Origin: CAG-390 sp045543615
Lineage (GTDB): Bacteria > Bacillota > Clostridia > Oscillospirales > CAG-272
Length of the DNA stretch: 64,000 nucleotides
NCBI GenBank assembly: GCA_045543615.1
Contig: JAZPXL010000007.1
Location: 1-64,000, forward strand
Direction of reading: 5' to 3'
The notes beneath the pieces are model-generated. The model made no database searches. It had not been told where the DNA came from and saw only the letters and a list, made by a program, of their open reading frames with translations. A program made the translations under genes and the position numbers. The number at the start of each line of letters is the position of its first letter. Positions within the stretch are counted from its first letter, which is position 1. Positions 57,902 to 64,000 of the stretch are shown here, in pieces.

Positions 57902-58996
57902 TTATACGTTGAAACGGAAGAGAGTGATGTCTCCGTCCTTCATGACATAGTCCTTGCCCTCGCTTCTGACAAGACCTGCCTCCTTTGCGGCAGTCATAGA
58001 GCCGAGACGAACAAGGTCATCGAAAGCAACAATTTCAGCACGAATGAATCCACGCTCAAAGTCGCTGTGAATTTTGCCTGCCGCTCCGGGTGCTTTAGTA
58101 CCCTTGCGAATTGTCCAGGCACGAACCTCCTTAGGTCCTGCTGTGAGGAAGCTGATGAGTCCGAGAAGCTCATATCCTGCACGGATAAGTCTGTTGAGTC
58201 CTGATTCTTTAAGCCCCATATCCTCGAGGAACATCTGCTTTTCATCGCCCTCAAGCTCAGCAAGCTCTGCCTCAAGACCACCACAAATTGCAACAATACC
58301 GGAGTTCTCTGTTGCAGCAAATTCCTTAAGTGCAAGGTAATAGGGATTGTCAACGGGATCAGGATCAATGCTGTCCTCGCCAACGTTGGCAACATAAATA
58401 ACAGGTTTTGCGCTGAGAAGAGGCATCTCGGCGAGAAGTGCAGCCTCGTCCTCGTTGACGTCAAGCGCACGGGCAGATTTGCCCTCACCAAGATGAACGA
58501 GAAGCCTTTCAAGAAGAGCAACTTCAGCCGCAAGGGATTTGTCTGCTTTCATAGCCTTTCTTGAACGATCAAGTCTTCTCTCGGCAATCTCAATATCCGA
58601 AAGAATAAGCTCATAGTTGATGGTGTCAACATCGCTGCAAGGATCAACACGTCCGTCAACGTGAATGATGTTGTCGTTTTCAAAGCAACGAACAACGTGA
58701 AGGATTGCATCACATTCACGAATATGGGAGAGGAATTTGTTGCCAAGTCCTTCACCTTGAGATGCGCCCTTAACAAGGCCTGCTATATCAAAAAACTCTA
58801 CTGTTGCAGGGGTGTACTTTTCCGGAGCATACATTTCTGCAAGAGTGTCAAGACGGGAATCGGGAACGGGAACAACGCCTACATTGGGCTCAATGGTGCA
58901 GAAGGGGTAGTTTGCAGATTCTGCGCCACCACCACAGAGTGCGTTGAAGAGTGTACTTTTGCCAACATTGGGAAGGCCAACGATACCAAGTTTCAT
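57902..58996 (-). CDS. ychF: YchF/OLA1-family P-loop ATPase
   Basis: A 364-residue protein: GLPNVGKSTLFNAL (P-loop), DIAGLVKGASQGEGLGNKFL (G3), a coiled-coil insertion (~130-200), and the C-terminal TGS domain (WTIRKGTKAPGAAGKIHSDFERGFIRAE). Known: Obg-related but prefers ATP; binds ribosomes and takes part in stress responses. Its own unit with GGAG ribosome site. Confidence 0.96.
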   Translation of the reverse strand: MKLGIVGLPNVGKSTLFNALCGGGAESANYPFCTIEPNVGVVPVPDSRLDTLAEMYAPEKYTPATVEFFDIAGLVKGASQGEGLGNKFLSHIRECDAILHVVRCFENDNIIHVDGRVDPCSDVDTINYELILSDIEIAERRLDRSRKAMKADKSLAAEVALLERLLVHLGEGKSARALDVNEDEAALLAEMPLLSAKPVIYVANVGEDSIDPDPVDNPYYLALKEFAATENSGIVAICGGLEAELAELEGDEKQMFLEDMGLKESGLNRLIRAGYELLGLISFLTAGPKEVRAWTIRKGTKAPGAAGKIHSDFERGFIRAEIVAFDDLVRLGSMTAAKEAGLVRSEGKDYVMKDGDITLFRFNV

Positions 58997-59131
58997 TTTT
59001 TCTCCATAAAAAAAGTGTATTTTAGTTTTAATGCCGTATTATTATATAACATTTTTTCTGATTTTTCAATAGAAACTGAAAAATATACGCAAAAAACGGC
59101 GATAATTGTTAACATTTTTTCAAAAACATCT

Positions 59132-59159
59132 ATGCAAAACGAAAAAAGTGTGCTATAAT
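59132..59159 (+). promoter_or_regulatory. Promoter of the two-component/HtrA operon
   Basis: Weak -35 (ATGCAA, 59132-59137), extended -10 TGCTATAAT (59151-59159), 70 bases before the response regulator gene. Confidence 0.6.
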
Positions 59160-59228
59160 ATAGTGGATAGTAAATATTTAGCTGTATATTAGGAGTTATG
59201 CAGCGTGATCAATTAAGGAGGAATTACA

Positions 59229-59921
59229 ATGTACACAAAAATACTCGTCGTTGATGACGATAGCAACATTTGCGATCTTCTGAAGCAGTATCTTGAGAAG
59301 GAGGGATACGATGTCCGCACGGCCTCGGATGGATACGAAGCTATTGATACATTTAAAAAGTACGAGCCCGATCTCGTTTTGCTTGACATAATGCTTCCCG
59401 GAAAGAATGGAAAAGATGTTTGCACTGAGCTTCGCAAGTTCACAAACAAGCCCATCATTATGATTACAGCAAAGGGCGAGGTAGTTGATAAGGTTGTCTG
59501 CCTTGAGCTTGGTGCTGATGACTATGTGGTCAAGCCCTTTGATATGAACGAGCTTTTTGCTCGCATCAAGGCTCTTCTTCGCCGTTGCAACTCCCACGAT
59601 GATTCCGATGATGATGAGGTAATCAGATTTGAGAACATCGAAATCAGCAAGCAGAAGTATGAGCTGAAGCTCAACGGAAAGAGCGTTGACATTCCTCCTA
59701 AGGAGCTTGAGTTGCTTTATTTTCTTGCTTCTAATTACAATCGCGTATTTACCCGCGATCAGCTTCTTGATAAGGTATGGGGCTTTGATTATCTCGGAGA
59801 CTCCCGTACTGTTGACGTACATGTTAAGAGACTTCGTGAAAAGCTCGAAGGCGTTTCTGATAAGTGGATTCTTAAGACTGTCTGGGGAGTTGGCTATAAG
59901 TTCGAACTGACAGGCAATTAA
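59229..59921 (+). CDS. OmpR/PhoB-family response regulator
   Basis: A 230-residue protein: receiver domain with VVDDD, phosphoacceptor D53 in LVLLDIMLPG, T in MITAKG and K in VVKPFD; then a winged-helix DNA-binding domain (PPKELELLYFLASN, RTVDVHVKRLREKL, WGVGYKF). Ribosome site AAGGAGG. The sensor kinase and an HtrA protease follow, so envelope stress is the likely signal. Confidence 0.95.
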   Translation: MYTKILVVDDDSNICDLLKQYLEKEGYDVRTASDGYEAIDTFKKYEPDLVLLDIMLPGKNGKDVCTELRKFTNKPIIMITAKGEVVDKVVCLELGADDYVVKPFDMNELFARIKALLRRCNSHDDSDDDEVIRFENIEISKQKYELKLNGKSVDIPPKELELLYFLASNYNRVFTRDQLLDKVWGFDYLGDSRTVDVHVKRLREKLEGVSDKWILKTVWGVGYKFELTGN

Positions 59922-59931
59922 TAATCGATGT

Positions 59932-59962
59932 ATACGCCACAGCTTTGCTGCGGCGTATGCTT
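59932..59962 (+). terminator. Attenuator-like hairpin between regulator and kinase
   Basis: Stem ATACGCC-a-CAGC / GCTG-c-GGCGTAT with one mismatch, loop TTT, followed by GCTTTTAGG. It may reduce transcription into the kinase and protease genes. Confidence 0.55.
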
Positions 59963-59981
59963 TTAGGAAGGAGGAGAATAT

Positions 59982-61475
59982 ATGTTTCGCAGTATTTATG
60001 TCAAATATATCGTTACATTTATGGTTATAATAGTAATCAGCCTGGCTCTCCTTCTTGCAATTATCGGAACGTTGCTTGGCGACTATTCCGAAACCTCAAA
60101 ATATGAGGTTGTGGCATCTGCTTCGGACGCACTTGCTGATTATATCGAGTACAAGATACAAAAGCTTGGTATGAGTGACTTTTCGAGCTTTTGTCATCTG
60201 TTTGCCGATGATATAGATTGGCAGATTTCAACCGTCACCGATATATCAGCTTTCCCGATAACTATAATGATTGCTGACAGCGATGGTAAGATACTGATCG
60301 CAAATCCTGCAGAGGATTGCGACTTTAAGGGCGGTACGCAAATTCCCAGAGCTATTATGGATGACCTCAACAATGGAGTTGAGCTTAGTAGCTTTGAAAG
60401 CCTTGAGGGTATCTTCGATTCACCACACGTGGTCAGCGCAAAGCCCGTCAATATGAGAAATAACTACGTTTGCGGAACGGTTTTTGTGTGTTGCGATAGC
60501 TCATCACTCCACTCGTTCTCAAGCCTGCTCATAAAGACAGTTGCTATCTCAAGCCTTTGGGTAATGCTCGCTGCGCTTATTGCGATCTTCTTTATAAGCG
60601 AAAGAATAATAAGCCCACTCAAAGAGATGAGTATTGCAGCAAAGAGCTTCTCGCAAGGTAAGTTTGATGTCAGAGTCCCCGTTCTCGGAAATGACGAGGT
60701 GGCACAGCTTGCAGCTGCATTTAACAATATGGCGCAGAACCTTGAATCGCTTGACGAGATGAGAAATAACTTTATGTCGAGCGTATCTCACGATATGCGC
60801 ACGCCGATGACTACGATTTCAGGCTTTATCGATTGCATCCTTGATGGAGCTATTCCTCCCGAAAAGCACGAGTATTATCTGAAGATTATTCGTGATGAGG
60901 TGCAGAGACTTTCAAGACTCGTTGCAACACTTCTTGATATTTCAAGAATTCAGGCAGGAGACAGAAAGTTTGTAATGGCACCGTTTGATATTTGCGAAAT
61001 GGGACGCCAGGTGCTTATTTCCTTTGAGCAGAAGATAGACAAGAAAAAGCTTGAGGTCGAATTTATTGTCGATGATGACAATATGTTTGTAGTAGGTGAC
61101 CACGATGCAATATATCAGATTTATTATAATATCACAGACAACGCAGTAAAATTTGCCCGTGAGGGCGGCCTACTCAGACTCTCGATGACAACTGAAGACA
61201 AAAAGGTCAAAGTCTCTGTATATAACGAGGGAGACGGAATACCTTATGAGGATCAGCCATATATCTTCGAGAGATTTTACAAGAGTGACAGAAGCCGTGG
61301 AAAAGATAAAACAGGCGTTGGTCTTGGAATGTTTATAACCAAGACGATAATTGAAGCACACGGCGAAACCATTACGCTTAAGAGTGAACCGGGAAGGGAT
61401 TGTGAGTTCTGCTTCACATTACCACGCACGACAGATCCCAAAAAGTCTGCTCCCACGCGTGAACAAAGAGATTAA
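59982..61475 (+). CDS. HAMP-domain sensor histidine kinase
   Basis: A 497-residue membrane kinase: TM1 (YIVTFMVIIVISLALLLAIIGTLL), an extracytoplasmic sensor domain of ~150 residues, TM2 (VAISSLWVMLAALIAIFFI), HAMP (ISPLKEMSIAAKSFSQGKFDVRV), HisKA with SVSHDMRTPMTTISG (phosphorylated His), and HATPase with YYNITDNAVKFA, GDGIPYEDQPYIFERFYKSD and GVGLGMFITKTI. Ribosome site GGAGGAG. Confidence 0.95.
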   Translation: MFRSIYVKYIVTFMVIIVISLALLLAIIGTLLGDYSETSKYEVVASASDALADYIEYKIQKLGMSDFSSFCHLFADDIDWQISTVTDISAFPITIMIADSDGKILIANPAEDCDFKGGTQIPRAIMDDLNNGVELSSFESLEGIFDSPHVVSAKPVNMRNNYVCGTVFVCCDSSSLHSFSSLLIKTVAISSLWVMLAALIAIFFISERIISPLKEMSIAAKSFSQGKFDVRVPVLGNDEVAQLAAAFNNMAQNLESLDEMRNNFMSSVSHDMRTPMTTISGFIDCILDGAIPPEKHEYYLKIIRDEVQRLSRLVATLLDISRIQAGDRKFVMAPFDICEMGRQVLISFEQKIDKKKLEVEFIVDDDNMFVVGDHDAIYQIYYNITDNAVKFAREGGLLRLSMTTEDKKVKVSVYNEGDGIPYEDQPYIFERFYKSDRSRGKDKTGVGLGMFITKTIIEAHGETITLKSEPGRDCEFCFTLPRTTDPKKSAPTREQRD

Positions 61476-61486
61476 GGTAATTAATT

Positions 61487-62851
61487 ATGGAAGAAAACAA
61501 GAATGAAATGCTTGAAGGCGTCGATGACGCTCCTTCTACTCAAAACACAGATACCGTACAGAGTGCGAGCGCGACTGAAAATGACGCACCTGCAGAAATA
61601 ACAGAGGAAGCTGTCGCAGAGCCACAGGACACAGCTGATGCTCGCGAGCCGGCAGGTGTTACTGAAACAGAAGCAACCCCTCGACTTGCAGCAAAGCCTA
61701 TTTGGAACTTTACCACTCAGGTGGCAGAGGACAGAGCAGAGCTTAAGAAGAGAGGCAGACGGGGTGCGCTCGTCTACGCAATAATTATGACAGCCCTGTT
61801 TGCCATCTGCTTTGCTACTCTTGCTGTGTTGCTTATATCGGGATACGGCGCAAATAATGGTGGAACATATCCTCCGACAGACTATCTGCCAAATGCCGAT
61901 GGAGTTTCTCTGTCTGCTCTTTATGAAGAACTGAACCCTTCCGTTGTAAGCGTTTCTTGCACGCTTGAAAACGGATCGAGTATTGGTAGTGGGTTTATTT
62001 ATACTGAAAGTGGATACATCATCACAAATTATCACGTCATTGACGGTGCTGTGGACGTTGTTGTCTATCTCTCCGACGGCAGCGACTATAAGGCAGAGAT
62101 CGTAGGCAGTGATGAGATATCGGATATCGCTGTTTTGCACATTAATGCAAAGTGGCTGAAGCCTGCAGTAATGGGCGATTCCGATGCACTTGTTGTTGGT
62201 CAGTCGGTTGTTGCGATTGGTACGCCTATATCCCTTGAATTTAGTGGTACATTTACTGACGGTATTATCTCAGGACTTAACAGATATATAGAAATATATA
62301 ATGAAGACGATCTTGTTGAGAAGAGTATGAATATGATTCAAACAAATACCATACTCAACCCCGGCAACTCAGGTGGTCCACTATTTACTCTTGCAGGTGA
62401 GGTCATCGGCATCAATAATATGAAGTATATTGGTGACGAAAACTCAGGCACACCGTTTGAGGGAGTCGGATTTGCGATTCCGATCAATGCGGCAATTGTT
62501 GTTGCGGACGAAATCATCGAGACAGGCTCATACTCGGGTAGCGGTGACGTTGCAGAGAAGGGCGTAAACCTCGGTATCGCTTGTGGTACGGTTGTTGAAG
62601 GTCAGTCCGTTACCCTTGGCAACCAGAGCTTTACAGCAGGCGCGACCGGAGTGCTCGTTTCCGAGGTTAAGACCGGCTATCCTGCAGAGGGTAAGCTCAA
62701 GGTGCGTGACATCATCACTCATATTGATGGAGAGGCTACTGAAACCTTTGAAGCTCTGAAAGAAATACTTGTAACTCACAAATCGGGGGATACAATTGAG
62801 CTGACGGTTTTCCGTGATAACTCCTCACAAAAAGTAACAATTACTCTTTAA
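61487..62851 (+). CDS. HtrA/DegP-like membrane-anchored serine protease with PDZ domain
   Basis: A 454-residue protein: acidic cytosolic N-tail (~1-90), one membrane helix (LVYAIIMTALFAICFATLAVLLI), trypsin-like domain with His in TNYHVIDGA, Asp in SDEISDIAVLHI and Ser in NPGNSGGPLF, then a C-terminal PDZ domain (VSEVKTGYPAEGKLKVRDIITHIDGE). Quality-control protease of the exported space, like B. subtilis HtrA/HtrB/YyxA. Starts 11 bases after the kinase stop; in one operon with its probable regulators. Confidence 0.95.
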   Translation: MEENKNEMLEGVDDAPSTQNTDTVQSASATENDAPAEITEEAVAEPQDTADAREPAGVTETEATPRLAAKPIWNFTTQVAEDRAELKKRGRRGALVYAIIMTALFAICFATLAVLLISGYGANNGGTYPPTDYLPNADGVSLSALYEELNPSVVSVSCTLENGSSIGSGFIYTESGYIITNYHVIDGAVDVVVYLSDGSDYKAEIVGSDEISDIAVLHINAKWLKPAVMGDSDALVVGQSVVAIGTPISLEFSGTFTDGIISGLNRYIEIYNEDDLVEKSMNMIQTNTILNPGNSGGPLFTLAGEVIGINNMKYIGDENSGTPFEGVGFAIPINAAIVVADEIIETGSYSGSGDVAEKGVNLGIACGTVVEGQSVTLGNQSFTAGATGVLVSEVKTGYPAEGKLKVRDIITHIDGEATETFEALKEILVTHKSGDTIELTVFRDNSSQKVTITL

Positions 62852-62856
62852 GTTAA

Positions 62857-62897
62857 AAACACTAAACGCCCGGAATTTTTCCGGGCGTTTAGTGTTT
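62857..62897. terminator. Bidirectional terminator
   Basis: Perfect 19-bp stem AAACACTAAACGCCCGGAA (62857-62875) / TTCCGGGCGTTTAGTGTTT (62879-62897), short T loop, between convergent genes. Confidence 0.9.
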
Positions 62898-62902
62898 ATT
62901 TA

Positions 62903-64000
62903 TTAGCTGCGTCTGACCTTTGCCATAATTGAATCGTGAGAAAGACCGTATTTGTCCGCGATGTCACGGGCGTAGCTCTTGCCATCGGGCTTTGCACGGT
63001 AAATCTTAAATGAACGCTTACCCTCGTCAATTCCTGCAACAAGAGTGTCAATAGGAGCACCACCCTCGGCAGCGCACCTTGCATTGATATCGTCAATCAT
63101 AGCAGATAGCTCGTGCAGGTGGGTTGAGAAGAGAGTGCGACATCTCGCACAAGAAAATCCTGCAAGAACCTCTGCGGCAATATATGATGCCTCATAAGAG
63201 CCTGTGGAAGAAAGAGATTCATCAAGAAGCACGAGCGAGTGCGAGGTTACTTTGTCGAAAATTTCACCAAGTCGGGCGCATTCCTCTCCAAGTCTACCCT
63301 TGTCAATTGTATCGTCAGCACCTGTCGGGAAGTGAGTAAAAATTGCGTCAACGGGCGAGATTGTGGCAGATTTGGCAGGAACAAATAGTCCAAGCTGCAT
63401 CATAGCCTGAGCCATACCGAGAGCACAGGTAATAACCGACTTACCACCTCTGTTAGGACCTGAGAGAACATAGATTGTTGCCTTTTCATCGAAGATGAGG
63501 TCGTTTGTTATGATCTCGTCATCAATCTTAAGCGCAACTGCAGGGTTGTAAAGCTCAAGGGCAGAGAAAGCTCGGCTGTCCATCGGAGCGATGGTGGGTT
63601 CACAAAGTGAGCAACCCTTGTCCCTGAGCTGTTGCATAAGTCTTGTGCCCTTAATGAGAAATTCAATCTCAGGCATAAGGTTGAGCAGAAAGTCCGTGTT
63701 TTCGAGAACATAGGTCTGAACTATCTTCTTCCAAGAACGGAGGGAGGACTTGTATACCTCGTTTATTGCTGTGTTGAATGCAAGGGAGAGAGCTGTTTTC
63801 TGACTCTCGGATTGTTTTTTGCCGAAAGGCACAAGGCTTGCAATACAGGTGTATTCATCATCCTTGAAATTAAGACGGAGAATCTTCTCAAGCACATCTC
63901 CCGAACGGAACGGCTCGGGATTGATTGAGAGTACGCCTGCAGAACAGGGGCGAAGCTGAGCGTCAAGGTTTACGCCCATAGTAACACTCTTGATTTCACG
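62903..64000 (-). CDS. MutS-family DNA mismatch-repair-type ATPase, partial
   Basis: The frame is open to the window edge, so the N-terminal part lies outside. The visible ~365 residues hold a helical core/clamp end and the MutS ABC-type ATPase: Walker A SGPNRGGKSVI (usual GPNMGGKS), Walker B LVLLDESLSSTGSYEAS, and FSTHLHEL. There is no Smr domain at the C-terminus, so it is not standard MutS2; the short final segment also lacks the canonical MutS dimerisation tail. Probably one of the MutS-like proteins of unknown role common in Clostridia. Confidence 0.85.
   Translation of the reverse strand, partial: REIKSVTMGVNLDAQLRPCSAGVLSINPEPFRSGDVLEKILRLNFKDDEYTCIASLVPFGKKQSESQKTALSLAFNTAINEVYKSSLRSWKKIVQTYVLENTDFLLNLMPEIEFLIKGTRLMQQLRDKGCSLCEPTIAPMDSRAFSALELYNPAVALKIDDEIITNDLIFDEKATIYVLSGPNRGGKSVITCALGMAQAMMQLGLFVPAKSATISPVDAIFTHFPTGADDTIDKGRLGEECARLGEIFDKVTSHSLVLLDESLSSTGSYEASYIAAEVLAGFSCARCRTLFSTHLHELSAMIDDINARCAAEGGAPIDTLVAGIDEGKRSFKIYRAKPDGKSYARDIADKYGLSHDSIMAKVRRS

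Overview
The window comes from a Gram-positive, moderately AT-rich, spore-forming Clostridia-type bacterium. The evidence is dipicolinate synthase genes (dpaA/dpaB) behind a sigma-K-like promoter, a T-box leader on valS, a guanine-type purine riboswitch, many TTGACA-17-TATAAT promoters and strong GGAGG ribosome sites, a sodium-pump decarboxylase operon, and RHS/YD-repeat cassettes. An uncultured gut member of the Oscillospirales/Christensenellales type is plausible, but genus cannot be decided from this sequence.

Layout. 1-5070 is the accessory part: the 3' end of an RHS gene with a putative zinc-protease tip and three small secreted or membrane genes, then a headless RHS cassette with a different tip and a membrane protein, then an eroded remnant of a third tip. 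A 61-bp direct repeat built round a palindrome marks the cassette junctions. 5133-8782 is a heterodimeric ABC exporter. 8812-9260 holds tRNA-Thr(CGT) and an unusual tandem 130-bp repeat that carries a copy of the tRNA T-arm. 9376-17115 is a long plus-strand run: metallophosphoesterase, rsmA, a repeat-rich lipoprotein with a transglutaminase domain, a GT2-GtrA glycosyltransferase, a phosphodiester glycosidase and a coiled-coil membrane protein, probably an envelope glycopolymer group. 17225-17918 has a small membrane gene, an array of mini-hairpins and tRNA-Ala(GGC).

17965-23000 is a five-gene biotin-dependent, sodium-translocating decarboxylase operon with two different carboxyltransferase subunits (transcarboxylase-like). 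valS with its T-box faces it. 26080-35484 holds housekeeping and membrane genes (CNNM/CorC, Mbeg1-like lipase, mscL, class A beta-lactamase fold protein, MBL hydrolase, YitT, ComEC). 35578-41644 is a riboswitch-controlled nucleoside ABC importer (BMP protein, double ATPase, two permeases) ending in birA. Then follow dpaAB, a two-gene methionine operon (metY, metA), a nagA-metG-tatD run, an EF-G-like GTPase, trmB-truB, a HAAS/DUF4097 pair, ychF, and a response regulator-histidine kinase-HtrA operon. The window ends inside a MutS-family ATPase gene on the minus strand.

Most of the window is ordinary chromosomal backbone. The parts that most deserve a second look are the RHS cassette array and its palindromic junction repeat, the tRNA-derived tandem repeat, the mini-hairpin array, and the dual-carboxyltransferase sodium-pump operon. 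No phage, IS transposase, rRNA or CRISPR was found.
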